Below are positions 1-7,237 of a stretch of 35,185 bases of DNA, in pieces. A model generated the notes under the pieces. It worked only from the letters and a program-made list of their open reading frames with translations. It did not search any database and was not told the origin of the DNA. The DNA is from Motiliproteus sp963974645 (lineage in GTDB: Bacteria; Pseudomonadota; Gammaproteobacteria; Pseudomonadales; Balneatricaceae). A program made the position numbers and the translations under genes. The DNA is taken from the NCBI GenBank assembly GCA_963974645.1, contig CAXBEA010000032.1:1-35185 (forward strand), given 5' to 3'. The stretch's first letter is position 1. The number at the start of each line of letters is the position of its first letter.

Positions 1-25
1 TAGCTAATAACTGTTTGAATTTCAT
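1..25 (-). CDS. Start of an exported protein, cut by the left edge
   Basis: On the minus strand an ATG at 25-23 opens the frame MKFKQLLA and runs off the window. A strong Shine-Dalgarno sequence (AGAGGAA) lies about 6 bases upstream. The basic then hydrophobic start looks like the beginning of a signal peptide. Only eight codons are visible, so no family can be named. The gene is downstream of, and on the same strand as, the small exported protein at 173-631, and the two may be co-transcribed. The call rests on the ribosome binding site and the N-terminal character only. Confidence 0.5.
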
Positions 26-172
26 ATGTATTCCTCTTTTTTATTGATAAATTATATTCTATGCTTATGTTCCAACTGCCCAGCGGCAGCCTCCTTGATA
101 GGATCTATTTCAAACAAAATTTAAGGTAAAACAGGATAGACGGCCCGTGACTGCACCGAAAGGGGATCTAAC

Positions 173-631
173 TCACAAACGCAGCACGCAGAGGCTGTAG
201 AACAGAGGGGGGGAGATAAATTCAGCAGAAATGGCTCGAGGCTGAATCCTGCAAAGACCCTCTGTTGCCAGTGGCTGATCATAATCGGTCAATACCAATA
301 AAGGCATATCAGCTTGATTGTCTTTGCTAGGGGAAGAGTTGTGGGATTGAAGCGGGGTTACCGAAGTCGTGCAGCTATCGTCCCAGCAATCGATGCCATC
401 GTGACGAGCAGCGTCGTGCTGACCGCTTTCAAGATCGGAGGCTATTTGGCCGCAGTGATTTACAGAAGGGGCTATGCGCTCAGCTTTATCAGCCATCTGC
501 GGTGCTAACAGCATCGCCGCTGTGCAGTGTCCACTGACAACAAACAGCATCAACAGCATGACAAAAATATTCATGCCTTTGCGCTGACGAAGCTGTGATT
601 GACGCTGGCTAATGATCAAGGGTGTATCCAA
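173..631 (-). CDS. Small exported Cys/His-containing hypothetical protein
   Basis: Unrecognised protein of up to 152 residues. A basic stretch (QRQSQLRQRKG) is followed by a hydrophobic segment (MNIFVMLLMLFVV) ending near SGHCTAA, which reads as a signal peptide or membrane anchor. The mature part is polar, with Cys and His in NHCGQ and HDGIDCWDDSC, and ends in PPLFYSLCVLRL. Small proteins of this shape are often found beside copper or TonB-receptor genes, but metal binding is only a guess here. The 631 start is a TTG. The first ATG is at 574 and would remove the basic n-region, so a non-ATG start is plausible. The next gene on this strand (1-25) also seems exported. Confidence 0.5.
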   Translation of the reverse strand: MDTPLIISQRQSQLRQRKGMNIFVMLLMLFVVSGHCTAAMLLAPQMADKAERIAPSVNHCGQIASDLESGQHDAARHDGIDCWDDSCTTSVTPLQSHNSSPSKDNQADMPLLVLTDYDQPLATEGLCRIQPRAISAEFISPPLFYSLCVLRL

Positions 632-752
632 TGCCGATTAAGCGGTTCAACAATTGAGTCTGAAGCGCGGCAATAGTTCCAGCAAATTGCCTAACCGTCA
701 ACAATCAAATAACCCTAACTCTTGCACTATAAATCACCCTGTTCATATCCGC

Positions 753-1418
753 TTAACCGACCGTAAATGCCAGCAATGTACTGATATGACTCAACGGTTG
801 ACCGCTTTGCTGCTGCCAAATATTAAACACTTCCTGCACCTTTTGTAGATCCCGCTTAGCGGTCGGCATCCTATCAACGATCCCCTGCGCCCTAAGTGCC
901 GCGACCACATCCGGGCTAAGCCTAAAGCTATCCTTACCCACCATCCGCAAGAAAGAGGCTCCCGACAGTCCACCCAGCTGGGCACCGCGTTTTTTCAACA
1001 ACGCCCATAACTCGGTAACGCTGTCTTCGGGCCAGTCAGCAATAAATTGGCCGAAACCGCCATGCGTTTGTGACAGTTCATGCACCATCAATGCATTGAT
1101 CCGAATCGACTTGATCTTGCCCCAGTGGCGGATCAAGGCTTTGTTTTGCATCTTGGCTTCAAGCTGCTCGTCGCTCATAAAACTCAGTTTAAGCGGGTCA
1201 AAGCCGAAAAACGCCGTTTCGAAAGCCGGCCATTTGCTATCAACCAACGCATGTTTCAGCCCAGCTCTAAACACCCGCAGACAGATAGCGGAGAGGTAAC
1301 GGTCATCGGCCAACTGGATCAGTTGCTGGTGCGTTTTAACTTCGGGAAGGGAGGCCAAAGCGCGCTCAAGCGCTCCTGACTCTCGTAGATGCTGGACAAT
1401 CCAATCGTAGTTTTTCAT
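753..1418 (-). CDS. DNA-3-methyladenine glycosylase I family protein (divergent Tag)
   Basis: A 221-residue protein that matches the Tag-like family (COG2818) across its length. It has DDRYLSAICLRVFRAGLKH near residues 38-56, then KWPAFETAFFGFDP, then the QLGGLSGASFLRMVGKD helix-hairpin region. True Tag removes 3-methyladenine from alkylated DNA and holds a structural zinc with N-terminal Cys/His and C-terminal His/Cys. Here the N-terminus (MKNYDWIVQHL) has no Cys. The helix that carries the active-site Glu in E. coli Tag reads LRVFRAGL instead. The protein belongs to a divergent branch common in Pseudomonas-like genomes, and its activity may differ. It is divergent from alaA across a 218-bp gap. 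Confidence 0.75.
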   Translation of the reverse strand: MKNYDWIVQHLRESGALERALASLPEVKTHQQLIQLADDRYLSAICLRVFRAGLKHALVDSKWPAFETAFFGFDPLKLSFMSDEQLEAKMQNKALIRHWGKIKSIRINALMVHELSQTHGGFGQFIADWPEDSVTELWALLKKRGAQLGGLSGASFLRMVGKDSFRLSPDVVAALRAQGIVDRMPTAKRDLQKVQEVFNIWQQQSGQPLSHISTLLAFTVG

Positions 1419-1636
1419 GCGATTCTGTTAATCCTATCTGTGACCTTGTTAGCCGCCCTTTTAAGCGTCTTGCAACTACCCAATACCCTTAATTAACCGC
1501 GACAAAACCGTCGGTTAAACAGTTTGAGCTATTTCCACCTCCGGCACTGGCGCGTATTATAAGCCGCTTGATCCATGGAATACTCAGACTTGGGCAGCCT
1601 AGCCCAGAGCCTATATAGCCTGCAGGAAAATACCAG

Positions 1637-2851
1637 ATGTCCGTTGTTAGAAAATCCAACAAGCTCAGAAACGTCTGTTATGACATCCGCGGACCGGTGC
1701 TTGAAGAGGCCAAGCGCCTGGAGGAGGAAGGTCAGCGGATCATCAAGCTTAACATTGGCAACCCAGCCCCGTTCGGTTTCAACTCACCCGAAGAGATCAT
1801 TCAGGATGTAATCCACAACCTGCCTTCGGCTCAGGGCTACTGTGATTCCAAGGGCCTCTTTACTGCACGTAAAGCGGTGATGCACGAATGCCAGCGACGC
1901 AATATTCAGGGTGTCGGCATCGATGATATTTATCTGGGTAACGGTGTCAGCGAACTAATCATGATGTCGATGCAGGCACTGATCAATGACACCGACGAGA
2001 TGCTGATCCCCTCTCCCGATTACCCGCTCTGGACCGCCGCAGTGAGTCTCGCCGGAGGTACCCCGGTACATTACATCTGCGACGAGCAGGCTGGCTGGTT
2101 CCCAGACATTGAGGACATTCGCAGCAAGATAAGCGAGCGGACCCGCGGTATCGTGGTGATTAACCCAAACAATCCGACGGGAGCGGTTTACCCCAAGGCG
2201 TTGCTGGAGCAGATCATCGATCTGGCCCGTGAGCATAATCTGCTGGTCTTCGCCGATGAGATCTACGACAAGATCTTATACGACGATGCCGAACACATCC
2301 CGCTGGCATCACTGGCCGAGGATGTGCTCTGCCTGACCTTCAACGGCCTCTCCAAAAGTTACCGCTCTGCAGGCTTTCGCTCCGGCTGGGTGATCGTCAG
2401 CGGCCCCAAGCACCGTGCTCGGGATTACATTGAGGGGCTGGATATGCTCTCGAACATGCGTTTGTGTGCCAACGTCCCGGCCCAGAATGCGATTCAAACG
2501 GCCCTCGGAGGTTACCAGAGCATTAATGAACTAATCGTCCCCGGTGGCCGTCTCTACGATCAGCGCGATGCGGCTTACGACATGCTCACCGCCATACCTG
2601 GTGTCAGCTGCGTTAAACCCCAGGGGGCGATGTACCTGTTTCCTAAGCTTGATCCTAAGGTCCACCCGATTCACAACGACGAGAAATTCGCACTGGATCT
2701 GCTGATGCAGCAAAAAGTCCTGATCGTCCAGGGCTCGGGTTTCAACCTCAACGATACTCAGCACTTTCGCTTGGTGTTCCTGCCGCGTAAAGATGACCTG
2801 CATGAGGCGATTGAGCGGATTGGCCGATTCCTGCATAACTATCGACAGTAA
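1637..2851 (+). CDS. alaA: Glutamate-pyruvate (alanine) aminotransferase, PLP-dependent
   Basis: A 404-residue class I/II aminotransferase with close similarity, as recalled, to E. coli AlaA over its whole length. Diagnostic stretches are CYDIRGPVLEEAKRLEEEG near the N-terminus, LNIGNPAPFGF, SAQGYCDSKGL, the NPNNPTGAVY cofactor motif, FADEIYDKILYDDAEH, and the PLP-lysine segment FNGLSKSYRSAGFRSGW. It transfers the amino group from glutamate to pyruvate to give alanine and 2-oxoglutarate in the cytoplasm. The ATG at 1637 follows a weak AGGA about 13 bases upstream and gives a family-typical length. In Pseudomonas-like genomes this gene sits close to htpX, as it does here (htpX at 4434). Confidence 0.93.
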   Translation: MSVVRKSNKLRNVCYDIRGPVLEEAKRLEEEGQRIIKLNIGNPAPFGFNSPEEIIQDVIHNLPSAQGYCDSKGLFTARKAVMHECQRRNIQGVGIDDIYLGNGVSELIMMSMQALINDTDEMLIPSPDYPLWTAAVSLAGGTPVHYICDEQAGWFPDIEDIRSKISERTRGIVVINPNNPTGAVYPKALLEQIIDLAREHNLLVFADEIYDKILYDDAEHIPLASLAEDVLCLTFNGLSKSYRSAGFRSGWVIVSGPKHRARDYIEGLDMLSNMRLCANVPAQNAIQTALGGYQSINELIVPGGRLYDQRDAAYDMLTAIPGVSCVKPQGAMYLFPKLDPKVHPIHNDEKFALDLLMQQKVLIVQGSGFNLNDTQHFRLVFLPRKDDLHEAIERIGRFLHNYRQ

Positions 2852-2987
2852 TGCCCAAAGCAATCGGCAGTAATATCCGACGCTATTGGCAATGATACAG
2901 ACCGCCGCAGAAAGACTAATAGGAATAAAAGTTAAGTCGGAAAAGGTCTGGGTCGAAAAAGGCTACGTTTAATAAAGGAACGTTACG

Positions 2988-3290
2988 GTGCTAAAATTAC
3001 TCCCCACGCTACTACTGCTCGTACTATCGAGCCAGAGTTTTGCGACAACACCTGGCGCGATCGCCACCCTGTGTAAAAAGCAGTGGCCAGGCGACAAGGG
3101 CCTGCAGTCGTTCTGCATCACCGAAAAACGCAACTACCAGGAGTGGCTCAATTACACCCGTAAACGCGTCTTCAACAATGTCGAACAGCGCAACCGGGTC
3201 GATAACTGCATTGCTGCTAACAAGCCCGATTACCGCGAAGCTTATGACTGCGTATTCAACTCCAGTTTTTTTAGCATCCGCCTGTTTTAG
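2988..3290 (+). CDS. Small secreted four-cysteine hypothetical protein
   Basis: A 100-residue protein starting with GTG at 2988, about 8 bases after an AAAGGAA ribosome binding site. Residues 1-20 form a clear signal peptide (MLKLLPTLLLLVLSSQSFA, then TTPG), so the product should be periplasmic. The mature part has exactly four cysteines, near residues 29, 43, 73 and 87, a spacing that could form two disulfides in a small helical fold. It contains KRNYQEWLNYTRKRV and VDNCIAANKPDYREAYDC. I do not recognise a characterised family. It lies 136 bp after alaA on the same strand and could be co-transcribed, although no promoter or terminator was identified between them. Confidence 0.7.
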   Translation: MLKLLPTLLLLVLSSQSFATTPGAIATLCKKQWPGDKGLQSFCITEKRNYQEWLNYTRKRVFNNVEQRNRVDNCIAANKPDYREAYDCVFNSSFFSIRLF

Positions 3291-3402
3291 TGACTGTTCT
3301 AGTGACTGTTTTTACCACAAATAAACGCCAGACGTTAAATCCCGCCCTAAACCACAGCCAGATAAACCACCCTCAGCAGCTCAATCAGCCACTCACTCTG
3401 AA

Positions 3403-4305
3403 CTAGGCCCGATAGCTAAAATGCAACACCTTCAAGCCACTCTGTGGATCCTGTTCAGGAAAGCTCTCAGGGTTCGCAAGCCGTTCGGCAAAGACGGCCT
3501 TGGGGCAATGCTGCTGCATCAGGTCGATCAGAAACTGGCAATCGATATCAGGATCATTCAAGCAGACCAATACTTCGGCCTGCGAAGCTAACAGTTCCGG
3601 CAACCGGCGCAGCACCTTCTGGTAGTCTGTTGTGGCAACAAAACTACCCCGTTGAAATGAGGGTGGATCGATGATGACCCGCTCATAGGGCCCCAATTTC
3701 TTCAACTTTCCCCAGCTACGAAACAGCTCGTGGGGCAAAAAACGTACCCCGCGTGAATCATTGTCATTGAGTTGATGATTACGTTGGCCACGTTTGAGCG
3801 CGCCCTTACTCATATCCAGATTGACCACGGTATCAGCACCGCCAGCCATCGCCGCCACCGAAAAACCGCAGGTATAGGCAAATAGATTCAACACATTGCA
3901 GTGGCGGGCATGCTCGCGCACCCAGCGCCGTCCATTAGCCATATCCAAAAACAGCCCCATATTCTGGCTCTGACCCAGCTGAAGTTCAAACTGCAACCCG
4001 TGCTCAGTCACCACCAATGTAGTGCGAGGCTCTCCCCACAGCCACTCGACCGGCCCCGTTTGCTGATACCGGTGCTGCACCGCGACCGCAGCCATACCCT
4101 GGTTTTTAGCGGTGCCCACTACCGGCCCAAGAGCATCGAGCGTTTCTGGCCGATACAGGGTAATCAGCAACACCGGTCCGAGCAGGTCGACATTAATATG
4201 CGCGAGCCCCTCGTAGCAGTGTCCGCGACCGTGAAATAGACGCAGCGCCTCGGTTGAGCCAGGATGAAAAGAATGACCGGAGATCGCTTCTAAGATTGCC
4301 TGCAT
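3403..4305 (-). CDS. Class I SAM-dependent methyltransferase (RlmI/RlmK-like)
   Basis: From the ATG at 4305 the protein has 300 residues. Residues 140-149 (NLFAYTCGFS) with VVNLDMSKGALKRGQRNHQLN behind form the SAM-binding region, and IIDPPSF at about 211-217 is motif IV. This arrangement is that of the COG1092 group, which includes the 23S rRNA methyltransferases RlmI and RlmK, but the N-terminal PUA domain of RlmI is absent. The target is probably RNA; the exact substrate is unknown. An in-frame start at 4380 would add 25 residues of hydrophobic sequence unlike the family, so 4305 is preferred, although neither has a strong ribosome binding site. It is convergent with the 2988-3290 gene. 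Confidence 0.8.
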   Translation of the reverse strand: MQAILEAISGHSFHPGSTEALRLFHGRGHCYEGLAHINVDLLGPVLLITLYRPETLDALGPVVGTAKNQGMAAVAVQHRYQQTGPVEWLWGEPRTTLVVTEHGLQFELQLGQSQNMGLFLDMANGRRWVREHARHCNVLNLFAYTCGFSVAAMAGGADTVVNLDMSKGALKRGQRNHQLNDNDSRGVRFLPHELFRSWGKLKKLGPYERVIIDPPSFQRGSFVATTDYQKVLRRLPELLASQAEVLVCLNDPDIDCQFLIDLMQQHCPKAVFAERLANPESFPEQDPQSGLKVLHFSYRA

Positions 4306-4433
4306 CGGAGACTCGTAACTAAAAAGGATCGCTATTATAACCCTGTATATAGCCTTGAAACTTTTCTTTATTGACCCCATCTAAGCTGCATTGAATCGGC
4401 GATAACCGACTTTATCACTACGGGAAAAATCAC

Positions 4434-5315
4434 ATGCGCATATTGCTGTTCCTAGCCACCAACCTGGCGATCATTCTGGTTGCCAGCATTACCCTGAGCT
4501 TGCTCGGCGTCAGTTCCACACTGCAAGCCAACGGTATCGATCTGGACCTTGGCAACCTGCTTATCATTAGCGCTGTCTTTGGCATGGCAGGCTCTTTTAT
4601 CTCGCTGCTGATCTCCAAATGGATGGCCAAGCGTGCTACCGGTGTACAGCTGATCGAGCGACCACGCAACGCCGATGAGAAGTGGCTGTTCGACACCGTG
4701 GCAGAACTAGCCCAAGAAGCTGGCATAGGGATGCCAGAAGTGGGTATCTTCCCTTCCGCACAATCCAACGCCTTTGCCACCGGCTGGAACAAAAATGCCG
4801 CTCTGGTAGCGGTGAGCCAGGGCTTACTGCAGCGCTTCAGTCGCGCCGAGGTCAAGGCGGTCATGGCGCACGAGATTGGTCACGTTGCCAACGGCGACAT
4901 GATCACCCTGGCGCTGATTCAAGGCGTGGTTAACACTTTCGTAATGTTCTTCGCCCGCGTCATCGGCCATATCGTCGACCGAGTGATCCTGAAAAATGAA
5001 CAAGGGCACGGTATTGGTTACTTCATCGCTTCGATGATTGCTGAGGTGGTTCTGGGGATTTTGGCCTCAACCATCGTCGCCTGGTTCTCCCGCCGGCGTG
5101 AATTTCGTGCCGACGCAATGGGTGCCCGTCTGGCCGGTAGCGCCGCGATGATCGGCGCCCTGCAACGCCTGAAAGCGGAACAGAATCTACCCGCCGATAT
5201 GCCCGATCAACTGGTCGCGTTCGGCATCGCCGGCGGTCTGAAACAGGGACTTGCTTCGTTGTTCGCCAGCCACCCACCGCTGGATGATCGCATCGACGCG
5301 CTACGCCACGGCTAA
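4434..5315 (+). CDS. htpX: Membrane zinc metalloprotease HtpX
   Basis: A 293-residue protein, the same length as E. coli HtpX. Two N-terminal membrane helices (about residues 3-25 and 40-62) are followed by the M48 protease core: zinc motif HEIGH at 146-150 and the third zinc ligand Glu223 in RRREFRADAMGA. Two more hydrophobic segments lie between them (about 158-180 and 196-217). HtpX degrades misfolded inner-membrane proteins together with FtsH. The C-terminus (HPPLDDRIDALRHG) matches the family end. The TAA stop lies inside the 4-bp target sequence (CTAA) of a MITE-like element that begins at the next base. The true ancestral C-terminus may therefore have been altered by a residue or a few. 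Confidence 0.95.
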   Translation: MRILLFLATNLAIILVASITLSLLGVSSTLQANGIDLDLGNLLIISAVFGMAGSFISLLISKWMAKRATGVQLIERPRNADEKWLFDTVAELAQEAGIGMPEVGIFPSAQSNAFATGWNKNAALVAVSQGLLQRFSRAEVKAVMAHEIGHVANGDMITLALIQGVVNTFVMFFARVIGHIVDRVILKNEQGHGIGYFIASMIAEVVLGILASTIVAWFSRRREFRADAMGARLAGSAAMIGALQRLKAEQNLPADMPDQLVAFGIAGGLKQGLASLFASHPPLDDRIDALRHG

Positions 5316-5578
5316 GGAACCTGTGAATAAGTCCAGTGTGTTCTCTGCGGGCTATAGAACGGCCAAGTGCGCGAAAGATCGCGCAGTGAAATGTCTAGAC
5401 CTTTTCAAACGGTCTGACAAAGCAGATGGCCGTTATAGAGCCCGCCCTTCGGGGCTTCTAGAGCGAATAGATCTCGGTGTTAGCGACTTTTGACAGACAA
5501 CCAGTCTGTCTGTAATCGCTGCCTTGATCTCCAATCGCGCTGAAAGCCAGAGGCGCAAGGGACTTGTTCATAGGTTCC
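5316..5578. mobile_element. MITE-like non-autonomous element (263 bp)
   Basis: The left terminal repeat GGAACCTGTGAATAAGTCC (5316-5334) and the right one, read on the minus strand as GGAACCTATGAACAAGTCC (5578-5560), match at 17 of 19 positions. They are flanked by CTAA (5312-5315) and CTAG (5579-5582), a target duplication with one mismatch. YTAR-type targets and ends of this kind suit the IS5 superfamily (inference). No transposase frame exists inside. The interior is rich in inverted repeats: 5347-5365 with 5427-5445 enclosing two hairpins (5368-5385, 5397-5415), a TTCG-loop hairpin at 5444-5455, and a hairpin at 5482-5520. It depends on a transposase elsewhere in the genome. Confidence 0.7.
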
Positions 5579-5581
5579 CTA

Positions 5582-5849
5582 GCTTATGTATTTGAGCCCA
5601 GCCCAACGTTTAAAACAGAGCTTGCGGTTAGCTATCTACGCACGACGAACCTACTTGATGGCAAAATGAAACGATACGATTTCTAATGCCCAGAAGATAC
5701 AAACAGTATGGAATTTCAAGGCGCAGGCACTAGGGTTTAGCTACCGTTATCAAGACTTACAGCTCTCGTTAATGAGCGATAGTTTAAACCTCTCCGATGC
5801 CCATACCCTGGGTATCAACCTAAGCTGGAACGTGCCACTCAACTGGTAA
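5582..5849 (+). pseudogene. Decayed C-terminal fragment of an outer-membrane beta-barrel-like protein
   Basis: Two overlapping frames read as one protein broken by a single-base change. Codons from 5582 give AYVFEPSPTFKTELAVSYLR and continue to a TAA at 5684-5686. The +1 frame from 5682 gives SNAQKIQTVWNFKAQALGFS, then YRYQDLQLSLMSDSLNLSDA, then HTLGINLSWNVPLNW before the TAA at 5847-5849. Removing one T from the TTT at 5680-5682 joins them. Alternating polar and nonpolar residues and an aromatic last residue are typical of barrel strands. The 5' part is missing: the fragment begins at the MITE target duplication. No intact start or full domain remains, and the parent family is not identified. 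Confidence 0.5.
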
Positions 5850-5952
5850 CCTTTTTACTTGCTCGGTTAAAGACAGAACAACGAGCACTAGCAGCGCTAG
5901 TCAAACGACGACCAAGGTGGCAACATCGAGCTTTGATCCTTTGAGAACCGCT

Positions 5953-6399
5953 ATGACTCATTCCCTGCATATCCCCTGCCCCAGTTGTGATGGTGTTAAC
6001 CGGGTTCCTGGATCCAAGCTTGGCGACAAGCCTAAGTGCGGCCGCTGTCACTCGGCACTGTTCCAAGCAAAACCTGTAGAGCTAACAAACTCTAATTTCC
6101 AAAAGCAAATTAACCGGAGCGACATTCCCCTCTTAGTCGACTTCTGGGCACCCTGGTGCGGTCCTTGTAAGATGATGGGGCCAGCATTTGAGGCGGCCGC
6201 TTTGCAGTTAGAACCCCAGATCAGGTTGGCAAAAGTGAATACCGAATCCGAACCCAGCTTGGGGGCAAAATTCGGTATCAGAAGCATTCCATCGCTGGTT
6301 CTTTTTCATCAGGGGCGGGAGGTCGCAAGACAGGCGGGTGCCATGGGCACGTCCGACATCGTACGTTGGGCTAATACTCATTTAAACCCTAGGGTTTAA
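5953..6399 (+). CDS. trxC: Thioredoxin 2 (zinc-binding thioredoxin)
   Basis: From the ATG at 5953 the protein has 148 residues, the usual TrxC size. An N-terminal zinc finger is built from C9-x2-C12 (CPSC) and C29-x2-C32 (CGRC). A thioredoxin fold follows, with the active site W68-C69-G-P-C72 (FWAPWCGPCKMMGP) and the cis-proline region GIRSIPSLVLF. It reduces disulfides in the cytoplasm and is linked to oxidative stress responses in other bacteria. An upstream start at 5917 would add 12 residues before the zinc finger and is less likely. It is convergent with the aspartic protease gene; the two stop codons are only 2 bp apart. Confidence 0.92.
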   Translation: MTHSLHIPCPSCDGVNRVPGSKLGDKPKCGRCHSALFQAKPVELTNSNFQKQINRSDIPLLVDFWAPWCGPCKMMGPAFEAAALQLEPQIRLAKVNTESEPSLGAKFGIRSIPSLVLFHQGREVARQAGAMGTSDIVRWANTHLNPRV

Positions 6400-6401
6400 G
6401 A

Positions 6402-6920
6402 TCAAAACTCTTGCCGCAACGTAAGCGTATCACCTTTTTGAGTGAACTCTATCTCTCTCAAAGCGCTCATTCCTAATAAGATTTTCGTACCCTGCATACC
6501 GGGTAGGATCGATGCTTGGACATTGAAAAGCTCGATATCACCAATTTTTAATTGCTGCACGACTGTTGAGTAGGCCCTTGCCGTACCGTTAGCCGTTATC
6601 GAGCTATAAGCACGCCCTGCAACCAAACCAAGCTCCTGCTGCAACGCTCCAGGGATGGCAACGGTAGTTGCTCCCGTATCGACCAAAAATACAACGGACT
6701 TCTGGTTAATGCTACCACCGGTTAAATAATGTCCTTGGCGATTGGGCATAAGGATAACTTCAGCGCCATTAGCTGTCTTGGCACTGAGAGGTGCAGAATT
6801 TGGATTTAGCTGATGATCCTCCCAGCTACCAAACATCCATACCAACAATCCCATCGCAATGACCCACGCGACGATCATCATGTTTTTGCCGATCTTAGGG
6901 GCTATGAGTTCAGCGCTCAT
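6402..6920 (-). CDS. Membrane-anchored retropepsin-like aspartic protease (TIGR02281 type)
   Basis: A 172-residue protein with one N-terminal membrane helix (about residues 14-31). A small single-domain aspartic protease fold follows. The catalytic motif is FLVDTGATTVAIP, with the catalytic Asp at 81. Other family hallmarks are GRAYSSITANGTARAYSTVV and GTKILLGMSALREIEFTQ near the C-terminus. Such proteins should act as homodimers on the periplasmic face; substrates are not known. The start ATG at 6920 fits the anchor. The gene is convergent with trxC and divergent from the transporter at 7238. Confidence 0.82.
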   Translation of the reverse strand: MSAELIAPKIGKNMMIVAWVIAMGLLVWMFGSWEDHQLNPNSAPLSAKTANGAEVILMPNRQGHYLTGGSINQKSVVFLVDTGATTVAIPGALQQELGLVAGRAYSSITANGTARAYSTVVQQLKIGDIELFNVQASILPGMQGTKILLGMSALREIEFTQKGDTLTLRQEF

Positions 6921-7237
6921 GATGTATCGCTATGTTCCTAGCTACGTTTTAGACTTTAGGTGACTGTTTATTCTGAATTCGCACAGCTTACCATAGCCAG
7001 CACTAACAACATTTCAAAGCGGCAGCCAAAATATAGCAATGGCTCGGCAATTAAAATCGCGTTTAAGGTAAAGGCGTACAGGAATATTTAATAAATATTC
7101 AGGTCAGTGTTAGCAGGCCAATCACTGCGCTGTATCAATAATGTTTCAGCCTAAGCTGGTATTATCCCCCGCGGCCGGTACCCGCCACCAATATTCAGCC
7201 CTAGAAAGCTGCAGCTTTACTACATTCAGGATTTATA
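6921..7237. other. Divergent intergenic region (317 bp)
   Basis: This stretch separates the starts of the aspartic protease (minus) and the SLC13 permease (plus), so it must hold both promoters. The only clear structure is the perfect palindrome at 7082-7100, listed separately. The 5' untranslated region of the permease includes CAGGA at about 7 bases before its GTG. No small ORF with a good ribosome binding site was found. Confidence 0.5.
7082..7100. promoter_or_regulatory. Perfect 9-bp-arm palindrome, candidate operator
   Basis: GAATATTTA-A-TAAATATTC is a perfect inverted repeat with a one-base centre, 138 bp upstream of the SLC13 permease start and 162 bp upstream of the protease start. 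Its size and symmetry suit a dimeric helix-turn-helix regulator. An AT-rich palindrome of this size could also arise by chance or overlap a promoter, and I do not recognise the motif. Confidence 0.35.

Noticed and set aside
1501..1575. Possible sigma-70 promoter (TTGAGC ... TATTAT) before alaA
   Set aside because: The spacer between the two boxes is about 25 bases, too long for a standard promoter.
3287..3313. Direct repeat of TAGTGACTGTT after the small secreted protein
   Set aside because: Two copies of an 11-mer at a stop codon with no wider context; likely local slippage and no function can be argued.
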